DNA from: DAIDKA01 sp049792815
GTDB lineage: Bacteria; Pseudomonadota; Gammaproteobacteria; Steroidobacterales; Steroidobacteraceae
Length of the DNA stretch: 61,812 nt
Assembly (NCBI GenBank): GCA_049792815.1
Contig: JBARBG010000087.1
Location: 1-61,812 of the forward strand
Reading direction: 5' to 3'
A model generated the notes under the pieces. The model had not been told where the DNA came from. It made no database searches and saw only the letters and a program-made list of their open reading frames with translations. This document shows positions 26,174-34,560 of this stretch, in pieces (position 1 is the first letter of the stretch; every line of letters starts with the position of its first letter). The translations under genes and the position numbers were made by a program.

Positions 26174-27520
26174 CTAGAGTCCCTCAGTGGCGCTACCGGT
26201 AACGCCGCTGCGGGTGAATTCGAATCGCAGCAGCCACTCGCGGCTGCCTTGCGCGTCCGCCGGAGTGAATCGCCATTTCCTGGCCGCCTCCCATGCCCGG
26301 TGGGCGAAGTACGAGCTTGGCCCGGTGTTCTTCAGGTGTGCATCGATTACCGCGCCGGAGCGATCGACGACCACGAGCACCGCGATTCTGATATGGCCGT
26401 GAATGGTCTTGAGCGCGCCGCGCGAAACACTGGGCAGCTGTTCATGGACCACGGCGGGCCCCGGCGGCTGCGCCGGATTCTGTGCAGCGATCTGCGAAAT
26501 GGCCGGTTGCTGCGCAGGAGTCTGGGCAGTCACCGCAGGCGACTGCCGGGAGCTCGGGGGACTGTGAAAAAGGCGCAGGCCCGCCCAGACTGCGGCCAGA
26601 ACCACGAGCGACGCGATCGCAACGAAGGCGGGTATCCGTCCGCGTCGGCCGGTTGTCTCCTGTGGCGGCGCAATCGGCAGTGGTACGAGGGGCGCGGCAG
26701 CCTCGGGAACGGACAGCAACGGCGCTTCTGGCGCGCCTGCGAGCCGGGCTTCAAGGTCCGTGACCGATGGACGAGTGGCGAAGTTGTAACTCAGGCATCG
26801 CTGCACCGTATCCACGAATGCCGGAGGAACTGTGGCCGGCAGGCAGGCCGCGTCCGATTGCTCATCAGGCCAGGGGACGCGTTGCGTCAGCGCTTCGACC
26901 AACGTTACGCCAAGACCCCAGATGTCGTCGGCCGCTGAGAACGGCGCATGGTTCGCTTCTGGAGGATCGTAGAAGGACGGCTCGGCAATGCCTACCCGCG
27001 GTGCGCCGGTGGGACGGATGCTGTCGCTGGCCAATTTCACCTGATCGCTGACGACCAGAATGTTGGCCGGCTTCAGGTGACCCAGCACCAGACCCTTGCG
27101 ATGCAGGAAAGTCAGGGCTTCAAGGGCGGGAGGGAGCAGGTCGCGAACTTCATCAGGAGTCAGTGCCCGCTGGCTGAGGACTTCACCGAGCGTCTGCTCG
27201 GCATATTCCATCACGACAAAGAGAAACTGGCGGCCTGCGAGTTGGCACAGACCCGCGTCGAAAAGCTGAATCAGGTGAGGATGGGAAAGTCCGGCAGCGA
27301 CCCGCCAGTGCGAGAGCTGCGCCAGGGTAACCCGCTCAATCGGGATGATCTTCAGCGCAGCGTCGGCAACCGGCTGTCCCTTGCGTTCGGTCAGGAATAC
27401 GGCGCTGTTCTCTGAGCCATGCACCAGGCGGTGCAAGGGATAGACCCCGTTGATGACCGCGCTTTGCCACCCGGACCAGATCGGGGCATCCGCCGTCTCC
27501 GTGCTTGTCTGCACACTCAT
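26174..27520 (-). CDS. Membrane pseudokinase with C-terminal TonB-like domain
   Basis: A 448-residue protein. Residues about 25-265 have a Ser/Thr kinase fold: the ATP-anchoring lysine in ALKIIP (Lys57), hinge VVMEYAEQ, and the helix F aspartate in AADDIWGLG. The catalytic HRD is replaced by Leu-Gly-His (146-148, before LKPAN), and the metal-binding DFG by Ser-Asp-Ser (165-167). A Pro/Gln-rich linker surrounds one membrane helix (VAIASLVVLAAVWAGL, about 300), and the last 90 residues match the TonB C-terminal fold (HIRIAVLVVVDRSGAVIDAH, AAWEAARKWRF-type). It probably senses or scaffolds rather than phosphorylates. Confidence 0.82.
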   Translation of the reverse strand: MSVQTSTETADAPIWSGWQSAVINGVYPLHRLVHGSENSAVFLTERKGQPVADAALKIIPIERVTLAQLSHWRVAAGLSHPHLIQLFDAGLCQLAGRQFLFVVMEYAEQTLGEVLSQRALTPDEVRDLLPPALEALTFLHRKGLVLGHLKPANILVVSDQVKLASDSIRPTGAPRVGIAEPSFYDPPEANHAPFSAADDIWGLGVTLVEALTQRVPWPDEQSDAACLPATVPPAFVDTVQRCLSYNFATRPSVTDLEARLAGAPEAPLLSVPEAAAPLVPLPIAPPQETTGRRGRIPAFVAIASLVVLAAVWAGLRLFHSPPSSRQSPAVTAQTPAQQPAISQIAAQNPAQPPGPAVVHEQLPSVSRGALKTIHGHIRIAVLVVVDRSGAVIDAHLKNTGPSSYFAHRAWEAARKWRFTPADAQGSREWLLRFEFTRSGVTGSATEGL

Positions 27521-27627
27521 GAGGAATGAATCCCTGCGTCGACCTTGGCAGCGAAGATAGCACCACGAGGCAGTATGCTTGGAGAGCGCGGAAGGAGATA
27601 TGGGTCACACATTGCGCCGCCGGGATT

Positions 27628-28314
27628 TTAGTGAGCTGGATCTTGGGCTGCAGGATAAATCAGCTGGGGCTCGTCGAACTGGAGATGGTTGACGTAAGGC
27701 GCCACCGCGTGGCTGGCCATTCGAGACGCTGAATACGTCTGCAGGAGCTCACCTGCCTCGGTGACGCTCGCCCCCAGCCAGGTAGCGTAATCCTCGCGGC
27801 GCAGGATCGCGGGCATCTGGTCTGTTGTGGGGTTGATTTTCGCCAGCAACGGATTGGCCGGTACTGTCAGCAGCGCGCAGCTCTCGACGACATCGTCTTC
27901 GTCGGTCACTGACCGCTCCCAAAGCACCGCCACGCCAAATACGGCCCGGTTATCCACACGCACGAAGTAGGGCTGGCGGTGGCCGGCGCGCGTGCGCTGC
28001 CAGACATAGAAGCCCGCGAGCGGCACGATACCGCGCTGTCCGTAGAGCCATGCGGTACGAAAGTCCGCCGAGCTTTGCAGGGCGTTGCCCCTCAAGCGCG
28101 CGACTCCGGGCCGCGCAACGTCGCCTTTTGCGGACGCCGGCACCAGTCCCCAGCGCATCATCACGCCCTCCGACTCGCGCCCGTGTATGCGCGCTACGGG
28201 AACGCGCTGGCGGACGGCAACGTTGAATCGTGCGGAGAACTGCCACCAGGGATGGTCCACGCAGAGCTCACTCTCGGCGTCAACCCGATCCGGAATTACC
28301 AATCGCTCGCTCAT
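27628..28314 (-). CDS. SRAP/YedK-like protein lacking the catalytic residues
   Basis: A 228-residue protein with the SRAP (HMCES/YedK) framework: ARFNVAVRQRVPVARI, MMRWGLVP, GNALQSSADFR, PLAGFYVWQR, CALLTVPANPLL and QMPAIL. True SRAP proteins begin MCGR, and Cys2 crosslinks to abasic sites in DNA. Here the N-terminus is MSERLVIPD with no Cys2, the GFYEW glutamate is Val, and the HxRMP histidine is Thr. It should therefore not form the usual DNA-protein crosslink, though it may still bind DNA. It lies between the pseudokinase and the CHAT operon on the same strand. Confidence 0.8.
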   Translation of the reverse strand: MSERLVIPDRVDAESELCVDHPWWQFSARFNVAVRQRVPVARIHGRESEGVMMRWGLVPASAKGDVARPGVARLRGNALQSSADFRTAWLYGQRGIVPLAGFYVWQRTRAGHRQPYFVRVDNRAVFGVAVLWERSVTDEDDVVESCALLTVPANPLLAKINPTTDQMPAILRREDYATWLGASVTEAGELLQTYSASRMASHAVAPYVNHLQFDEPQLIYPAAQDPAH

Positions 28315-28483
28315 CGAACCTGAGCGTACGACTCATCGACACGCAGGGGAAATGTCCGCCAGCAGCGACAGCCAGGTGCAGCCGGCAGCAATTTTGATGT
28401 TGCATCAATCACTTATACGCGGCGACCCGCTCGCTAACGGTCCCACGTCCAAAGTGCGAGAAACAGCCGCAATAATGCACGGG

Positions 28484-31039
28484 TCAGGAACCTGCGTACA
28501 ACTGAAAGGGAGCCCAGTAGAAGGGCTTGCGGTAGACGGACGGCGAGCGAATCAGCGACAGCTTTGCGGCGCGCAACGCCACGTCGGGCGGCTGCCCCGC
28601 CTGCAGTCCGTCATAGAGCCTGTCCATCAGCAGCGGCGTCGAGGCATCATCCGCCTGCCACAGGGCGCCGATGACATTGTGCGAGCCGGCGCGCAGAAAC
28701 ACCCATGCCAGTCCCACCAGACCCTCACCGGCATAGGCACGAACGCCCGAACCGTAACAAGTGGAAATGGTGACCAGCTCCGCGTGGAGGGGGTGCTGCA
28801 GGATGTCGCGCGCATAGAGTTTGAAATCATCCGGTCGATCCCGCGGTGGTGACAGCACGACGGCCGAGTCAAGCGGGCTCAAGCGGCTGGCCGTGCCGTG
28901 CGCGACGAAGTGAATATATCGGTATTGGTCGGGTCCGCTCATCGCATAGGCGGATGGCACGGCTTGGGCTTGGGTCAGAACCGTCTGAGTTCCGGGTGTG
29001 AAGTGCTGTTGTATGCGTTGAATTTCGGTCGCGGCATTCGGCAGCGACTCGAATCCGGTGGTTGCAGCAACGGGATTTCCGATAAGCAGGAGCTGCCGAA
29101 TTGCAGCGTTCGCGACGGGGTTCCTCAAGTGCGCGAGCATGCGGATCGAACTTGCGGTCGTGACCGTGACATCTTCGATCCAGTAGCGCATTCCAGCCGC
29201 TGTCGGCTCGAGCAGGGTCTCGAAGTTGAGGCTGTGCAGGACACCATCCGGGACCAGGAATACCTTCGAGTCGGCGGGGATCAGCCCCGCAGCGGGCTTT
29301 ATCAGGGTCTCGTACAGGTACATGGCGGCCGGGGTAGCCGCCCGAACGGGGTCGTTCGACTTCAGAATCGCTCTTTGGTACGCCTCGACTTGCGATTGAA
29401 TGTCCTTCGATGGCGGCAATACGAACAATCGGGTCTCATCCGCGGTTATCGCCCACAAGTAGGATTGCTGTGGTCCCAGCGAATAGAACAGGATGATGGC
29501 ATCGAGCTTGCGCGCGACTGTTCGTGGATCCAACGCATCCTTGTCGAGCGAGTGACTTTTGGTACCCGGGAATCCAAGGCCATCCTCGAGCGTGCGTGCG
29601 CGGCTTCCGTCCAGCACTCGCAATGCAAAGTCCGATTGCTGCGAGCCCAGGAGGAACTCCGCATATTGCCGGTAGACGTTGGCGCCGAAGCCAAAAGCGG
29701 CAAGTCGCAACGACTCATCGGACTCCGCGGATCGCTTGTCCTCGAAAGTCTGAATGGCGCGACCGTACCAGAGCCGCGCTTTTGCCGGTAGGTGTCTGGC
29801 GGCATAGAGATTTGCCAGGGCGGCCTCGATATCGGTCTGCAGATCTGGGTCGGTCGCAACCTTTCGGGCTGTCAGCAGGATCTGCTCGCCGTCCTGTCCG
29901 GCGAGCAAACCCTGCACGAATCCGACATAGGCCACCACGTTGTTGTCATTGGAAGTGCGGGATTTCAGTGCGGCAGCGTCGAGGTAGCTCCGCGCCGCGG
30001 GGTCTTGACCCTGTTCACGAAGCAGCAGGGCGAGGTTGGTTTCGATGTTGGTGACCTGGTCACGGGTCCCGCCGGCAGACAGGGTCTGAAGTGTTTGCAG
30101 GGCCAACGCCTCGTATTGGCGCGCCTCATCCAGGTCACCGAGCTTGTACTCGGCCAAGCCCGCATCCTGCAGCCACAGGGCGCGATTGCGGGTCATTCCG
30201 ATTTGGTGCGCCAGTTGCTCGGCCTGCTGGAATTGGGCAAGCGCGCGCTCGAAATCGCCCAGATTGGTGTATGCCCAGCCCATATTGCCGGTGGCCAGTT
30301 GCAGCTGTCTGCGCGCCTGCACGGACCTGGCGAAATCGGCTGAGACTTGCGACAGAGCCAAGGCCTGATCGAAATGTTCGCCGAGCAGACTGTCTGCGCC
30401 GATATCGACCAGATCAGAGGCTTGGAGCAGCAAGTTGCCTGATCGACGAGCCACCGCCAGGCTGCTGCGGAATTTTTCCGTTGCCTGGTCCAGATGGCCG
30501 GAATCACGCACCAAAAGGCCTTCCGCCCGCAGCACGTCAGCGATCAGCGGGGAACTGGAACCTTCCGCGAGCCGGCGCGCCTCGCGCAGCTCCTGATCAC
30601 CGCGCGACGAGTTGCCCAGGCGAGAATGCGCCAACCCGGATAGCAGGTTGTACCTGATCGCAACGTCACCCTGGGTCGGAACGGAAGACCCGGGGCCGGT
30701 GAGAATTGCGAGCGCATCCTGGGTCCTGTCCTGTCTTAGCAGAATCTCCGCTTCGAGCAGTCGAAACTGAAGTTCCCAAGTTGAGCCAGGCTGGGAATGG
30801 CCAGTGGCGAATTCGCTGCGAGCGCGGGCCGCTCGGTCGCGCGCGAGTTCGAGGTCGCCGTGCAGGTAGTCGTCGGAGATGCTTTGGAATAAGGCGCTGG
30901 GAGGCGATTGCCTATGGCATCCGGATGCCAGAATTCCAGCCAGCAAGGCTATCAGCGCCGCCGCGGGCGTCGCTAATTGTCGCCTGATCCCCCACCGCCG
31001 ACGATGTCGACCGTGATTCTGCCGGGGACCGGGCAGCAC
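28484..31039 (-). CDS. TPR-CHAT lipoprotein (caspase-like protease)
   Basis: About 851 residues. A lipoprotein signal (AAALIALLAGILASGC) precedes roughly ten TPR-like helical repeats (residues about 60-480), with segments such as QLATGNMGWAYTNLGDFERA. A C-terminal CHAT domain follows, with the catalytic dyad intact: His714 in FVAHG and Cys761 in ISTCYGSG, then AWVFLRAGSHNVIGALW. It should be a cysteine protease tethered outside the cytoplasm. No ATG exists near the 5' end; GTG 31039 gives a 67-base overlap with the upstream gene, and TTG 30946 would leave too short a signal. Last gene of the sigma operon. Confidence 0.85.
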   Translation of the reverse strand: MLPGPRQNHGRHRRRWGIRRQLATPAAALIALLAGILASGCHRQSPPSALFQSISDDYLHGDLELARDRAARARSEFATGHSQPGSTWELQFRLLEAEILLRQDRTQDALAILTGPGSSVPTQGDVAIRYNLLSGLAHSRLGNSSRGDQELREARRLAEGSSSPLIADVLRAEGLLVRDSGHLDQATEKFRSSLAVARRSGNLLLQASDLVDIGADSLLGEHFDQALALSQVSADFARSVQARRQLQLATGNMGWAYTNLGDFERALAQFQQAEQLAHQIGMTRNRALWLQDAGLAEYKLGDLDEARQYEALALQTLQTLSAGGTRDQVTNIETNLALLLREQGQDPAARSYLDAAALKSRTSNDNNVVAYVGFVQGLLAGQDGEQILLTARKVATDPDLQTDIEAALANLYAARHLPAKARLWYGRAIQTFEDKRSAESDESLRLAAFGFGANVYRQYAEFLLGSQQSDFALRVLDGSRARTLEDGLGFPGTKSHSLDKDALDPRTVARKLDAIILFYSLGPQQSYLWAITADETRLFVLPPSKDIQSQVEAYQRAILKSNDPVRAATPAAMYLYETLIKPAAGLIPADSKVFLVPDGVLHSLNFETLLEPTAAGMRYWIEDVTVTTASSIRMLAHLRNPVANAAIRQLLLIGNPVAATTGFESLPNAATEIQRIQQHFTPGTQTVLTQAQAVPSAYAMSGPDQYRYIHFVAHGTASRLSPLDSAVVLSPPRDRPDDFKLYARDILQHPLHAELVTISTCYGSGVRAYAGEGLVGLAWVFLRAGSHNVIGALWQADDASTPLLMDRLYDGLQAGQPPDVALRAAKLSLIRSPSVYRKPFYWAPFQLYAGS

Positions 31040-31806
31040 AGCTCCGCCCGAAGCCCGATCAACTGGACCGCATCGCAGGAAACCAAAAGCTCGCCGAGCA
31101 GGACCTGGCCGAACCCCGGAATTTCGACAATGTGGCCGTAGCTTCGGCAGCCGCCGGCCACCTCCAGGTGGTCCACCAGGGAGGCCAGCGCGTAGCCACC
31201 ACCGGAAGCCGGTGGTTGCGAGGTCATCCGGCGATGTCGGCTGACTACCCACCTATGCGCGTCCTCACTGCCATCCTTGAAGCCACCGAGCAGCCGTTCG
31301 CCCTGTGCTCGGCCGGCCTGCCGCGCCTGTTCACAAGTAAGTTTTCCCCCCGCAACCTTACTATCATGCGGCCGTTGGAGTTCCTGGTTCAACGTCGGGC
31401 GACATTCGTGGCCGGAAATCCGCAGCCCCTCGAAGACCGTGCCGCTGACAGAAAATCCGATCGCGGCAGAGGCGTCCGAAAGCGTGATCGACAGTTGTGT
31501 CACGATCCGGTCCGCTCTCACGACCTCAAGGATGTTGAGATCCTCGACCACCGCGGTGACCAGAATCGAGGCGGACCCGTCGTCGCAACATTCCTGGCCG
31601 GACACGCGCGTATACGCTGACGAGCAGGAGATGATTTCATCCGCAGTAAACGCCTCCGACCGCGCCATTGCAAACCCACCCACTGGCGGCAACGAGACCG
31701 GTGCCAGCGTTGGCAGCGTCCTGGCAACGGGACCCTCAAGGAAACCACCCAGTGCGTTGGCATCGGCGCGCAGAGAGAAGCGTTTTTTCAGGTCGGCGGA
31801 TTTCAT
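30973..31806 (-). CDS. Unknown protein of the sigma/CHAT operon
   Basis: A 277-residue protein with no recognised family. It lacks a signal peptide (MKSADLKKRFSLRADANALG), although it has several cysteines (SCSSAYTRVSGQECCDDG, GHECRPT, LTCEQ, SCDAV, LCCPVPG). The text is strand-rich with repeated hydrophobic blocks such as SASILVTAVVEDLNILEVV. It ends in a Gly-rich tail. It lies between the anti-sigma factor and the CHAT protease and overlaps the latter, which makes it a candidate substrate or adaptor of the protease. That role is inference from position only. Confidence 0.7.
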   Translation of the reverse strand: MKSADLKKRFSLRADANALGGFLEGPVARTLPTLAPVSLPPVGGFAMARSEAFTADEIISCSSAYTRVSGQECCDDGSASILVTAVVEDLNILEVVRADRIVTQLSITLSDASAAIGFSVSGTVFEGLRISGHECRPTLNQELQRPHDSKVAGGKLTCEQARQAGRAQGERLLGGFKDGSEDAHRWVVSRHRRMTSQPPASGGGYALASLVDHLEVAGGCRSYGHIVEIPGFGQVLLGELLVSCDAVQLIGLRAELCCPVPGRITVDIVGGGGSGDN

Positions 31807-31852
31807 GACGGTCCTCGCGACGCGATAAGCGGATTGCTGGTGCCCACAATAA

Positions 31853-32551
31853 TCAATGGCTCGGACTCAAGGCAAACCGGTAGCGCGCCAGGTCGGTGGA
31901 CTGCGGGCTGTCCGCGCCGTGGTGCTCAGCCTCCACGCCCTGCACGACCAACGTGTAGTCTCCGGCGCGCAGTGCGCCCGCCGGAACACTGATGGACACC
32001 GTATCCTGCGCCTGGGCCGCCGAAACCGGTAGCCGCCAAACCACCGTTCCCGAGGCGTCGATGAGGAGACAGGCATAGCTTGGGTACTGCCGGGTCGCCG
32101 GAATGTCCAAGGACAAGAGCACCGGTTGGCCGGCCGTTCCGCTGACCGAAGGTAGAGCGCCGCCGCGGCTGTTGCCGCCTATGAGGGAAACGGTTGCCAC
32201 GACTCCGGGCTGTCTGAGCAGGGCGATTTCGTCACTGAACCGCGGTAATACCACGCTGTTCTGATAAACGACGATCCCCAGCAGCAGCGCAAAGGCCGGG
32301 CTGAGCACCGCGGGCCTGGCCAATACTTCGAGCCAGGAGCGCTTGAGCGGCTTGGCCGCGTTGCTCGCGATATTCCCGCGCCTGAACTCCTTGCGCGCGA
32401 TGTCGAGAAATTCGGCTGCCGCGTGCAGATCGGCCGCGCATTCCTGGCAGCCGAAGAAGTGTTCTTCGAACTCGGAGCGCAGCTGTATGGGCAACTCGTC
32501 CAACAGGTACTTTTCGACGGCCCCGAGTTGTATGGCTTGCTGGTGGTCCAC
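31853..32551 (-). CDS. Zinc-finger anti-sigma factor
   Basis: A 232-residue membrane protein. The N-terminal ZAS-type module carries the HFFGCQECAADLH motif (His-x3-Cys-x2-Cys). A single membrane segment (SPAFALLLGIVVYQNSVV) at about 95-112 leads to an outer domain with a Greek-key-like strand pattern (TVSISVPAGALRAGDYTLVV). The real start is GTG at 32551, overlapping the TAG stop of the sigma gene and preceded by GGAG; the frame upstream of it is a shadow. It should hold the ECF factor at the membrane until a signal releases it. Confidence 0.86.
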   Translation of the reverse strand: MDHQQAIQLGAVEKYLLDELPIQLRSEFEEHFFGCQECAADLHAAAEFLDIARKEFRRGNIASNAAKPLKRSWLEVLARPAVLSPAFALLLGIVVYQNSVVLPRFSDEIALLRQPGVVATVSLIGGNSRGGALPSVSGTAGQPVLLSLDIPATRQYPSYACLLIDASGTVVWRLPVSAAQAQDTVSISVPAGALRAGDYTLVVQGVEAEHHGADSPQSTDLARYRFALSPSH

Positions 32552-33231
32552 TACTCGGCGTCTCCAAATCGCTTCAGATAAGAGAACTTGAATGATCGCT
32601 TGGCGCGATGAACCAGCACCCGCAAATACTCGCGCGACAGGCCCAGCTCGGCGCAAACGGCGTCTTTGTCACGTTCTTCCAACAACACCAGCTGCAGCAG
32701 CCGGCGGTCGCGGTCGGGCATGTCGCTCAGGATCTTACGCACCAGCAGCTGCGCTTCGCGGCTCTCGGCCCCCGCACCGGTGGTTTCCGTGGCGACGAAA
32801 TGGTGCTCCGGCACCTCATCGATGCTGGAAATGGTTCGGCCCCTGGCGCGGTAATGCTCCAGCAGCACGTTGTTGCAGACCGAATTGACCAGGGCCCCCA
32901 GGCGCTCTGGAGCGCGGATCTCATTGGCACGAACCAACGTCAACACCCGCACGAAGGTTTCCTGCCGCACATCCTCGATCGCCTCCATCGACGCCAGCCG
33001 GGAGCGTAATTTCAGCTTGATGAGCTCGCCGAAATAGGCCGCGAAGTGCTGTTCGGTGTGCACGTCCCCGCGTTGCAATCGCTCCAGGTAGTCGGCGTCG
33101 AATGCAATGAACTGCAAAAGGGGCTTGCTCCGAGGCTGCGGGCGAGTTTCCCATTCTACCCGACTCCTTCTGCTGCCTTGGTGCCCAAAAAGAATGCATT
33201 CGTCGAGGAGGTTGCCCGCGGCCCCTAGCAC
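32551..33231 (-). CDS. ECF-type sigma-70 factor
   Basis: A 226-residue sigma factor. Region 2 is seen in FAAYFGELIKLKLRSRLAS and VRQETFVRVLTLVR, where the -10 recognition helix lies. Region 4 is LPDRDRRLLQLVLLEERD-like text followed by the helix-turn-helix CAELGLSREYLRVLVHRAK. It is somewhat longer than usual because of about 35 N-terminal residues, so the true start may lie inside; GTG 33231 overlaps the upstream stop. Its own anti-sigma factor follows with a stop/start overlap. Target promoters cannot be told. Confidence 0.9.
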   Translation of the reverse strand: MLGAAGNLLDECILFGHQGSRRSRVEWETRPQPRSKPLLQFIAFDADYLERLQRGDVHTEQHFAAYFGELIKLKLRSRLASMEAIEDVRQETFVRVLTLVRANEIRAPERLGALVNSVCNNVLLEHYRARGRTISSIDEVPEHHFVATETTGAGAESREAQLLVRKILSDMPDRDRRLLQLVLLEERDKDAVCAELGLSREYLRVLVHRAKRSFKFSYLKRFGDAE

Positions 33232-33794
33232 GCGTACTCAAGCGCTCCGATCCGCAGCATGCCTTCCATCGCCTCCCGCGGGAGGCCCTCCTCGATCAGG
33301 GCCGCCGCCGGGCAGCGGGTCGCGAGCCTTGCCCACAGGCGCTTTTCAAACGGCGAGGCGATTCGGCACAGGGCCGTCATGCCCGGTGCGATCAACAAGG
33401 CGCGACCCTCGGGGAATACCGCCAGCCCGGCGTCCTCGCCACGCTTCAGCAGGCGCCGCGGATCGAACAGAGCAGGGTCCGGCGCCTTGAAGCCGGCGGT
33501 GGCGCGCTGAGCCCGGAGCGCCATCTGCTCGAATCGGCAGACTGTCAATTCTGTGGACGGGTCCGGGAGATGCCCGGCAATGAAATCGAGCAGGCTGTCG
33601 GCGGATTTGGTCCAGGCCGCCAGCAAGCTGTGGCGCACGTCGTCGCGCAATATCGACAAAGTCAACAGGCCCTCGTTCACCGCGCGACGCGCGCACCAGG
33701 AGTGCTGCACCTGGGAGGTGAAGTGGAAGCCGGAGCCTTGAATCAATGCTGCAAAACACGCTCGTTCCGGAACTTCAAGGCTGTATGTGCTCAT
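33225..33794 (-). CDS. Unknown first gene of the sigma/CHAT operon
   Basis: A 189-residue soluble protein of no recognised family, starting at an ATG with GGGGAG eight bases upstream. It has about eight predicted helices (EVPERACFAALIQGSGF, LRDDVRHSLLAAWTKSADSL) and a C-terminal helical motif (GLPREAMEGMLRIGALEYAC) ending in Cys. Its stop overlaps the GTG start of the sigma gene, so it is translationally coupled to it. A cytosolic regulator of the sigma factor or a product of its regulon is possible, with no direct evidence. Confidence 0.72.
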   Translation of the reverse strand: MSTYSLEVPERACFAALIQGSGFHFTSQVQHSWCARRAVNEGLLTLSILRDDVRHSLLAAWTKSADSLLDFIAGHLPDPSTELTVCRFEQMALRAQRATAGFKAPDPALFDPRRLLKRGEDAGLAVFPEGRALLIAPGMTALCRIASPFEKRLWARLATRCPAAALIEEGLPREAMEGMLRIGALEYAC

Positions 33795-34008
33795 GCGGGG
33801 ACTCCCCAGGTTGTTATTGGTGACCGTCTCCAATCGTGACCCGAGCGTGTCATTCGTATCAGTTCACTGATTTGCCCTGAGGAATTGCCCGGTATCCGCG
33901 CCGTGAATAGTCAATAAAAACAAAGGGTCAGCACCAAAATATTTATCAATCAGTCGCTTACCGATCGCCCGCGCGAGACACGTGAGCGGCTGATAAGGTT
34001 GTAACACT

Positions 34009-34560
34009 GTGGAGCGAGCCCAAGACCCTGAACTATTGCGGCGCCTACTGCGCGCGAAGGACCGGATGGACGCAGCCTCGCACGAGGATTGGCCCGTCCG
34101 GCGGCTGGCGCGTGTCAGCCGCGTCTCTCAGGCTCACTTCGCGCGATCGTTCAAGCAGGCTTTTGGCGTACCGCCTCACCGGTACCTGCTTTCGCGCCGC
34201 ATCGAGCGGGCGATGGCGCTGCTGCGTGATACCGACGCGTCCATCACCGACATTGCCTTCTACACGGGCTGGGCGAGCCTGGGCACGTTTGGACGCACCT
34301 TGCGCGACGTCACAGGCGAGACCCCCGGCGCAATTCGGGCGCACAGCAGAGCTGCGGCACATGAGCTCGGTCGGGTGCCCGCCTGCGTTCTCAGCGCTGC
34401 GCAACGACCCGACCTCACGATCGCAGTTTCGGAGAAGCGGCGCCACTTGGCGGGCGGTATAAACGGGTCCGACGCATTAAGGAGTGCCGATGAGCCAGGG
34501 AATCGAAGTGGTCGGACTGTACGTTCGAGATCAGGACGAAGCGCTCGCGTTTTACGTTGA
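34009..34560 (+). CDS. AraC-family transcriptional regulator
   Basis: A 183-residue protein starting at GTG. The double helix-turn-helix is near the N-terminus: WPVRRLARVSRVSQAHFARS, then FKQAFGVPPHRYLLSRRIERA, and the second helix pair ITDIAFYTGWASLGTFGRT. No long sensor domain precedes it. The C-terminal 60 residues overlap the next gene by 71 bases and may be poorly conserved. AraC regulators of this short type are often paired with a VOC protein, as here. No ribosome site is obvious. Confidence 0.85.
   Translation: MERAQDPELLRRLLRAKDRMDAASHEDWPVRRLARVSRVSQAHFARSFKQAFGVPPHRYLLSRRIERAMALLRDTDASITDIAFYTGWASLGTFGRTLRDVTGETPGAIRAHSRAAAHELGRVPACVLSAAQRPDLTIAVSEKRRHLAGGINGSDALRSADEPGNRSGRTVRSRSGRSARVLR

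Noticed and set aside
28898..29791. 297-residue plus-strand frame opposite the CHAT gene
   Set aside because: TPR and CHAT motifs with catalytic His and Cys are on the minus strand; the plus frame has no domain.
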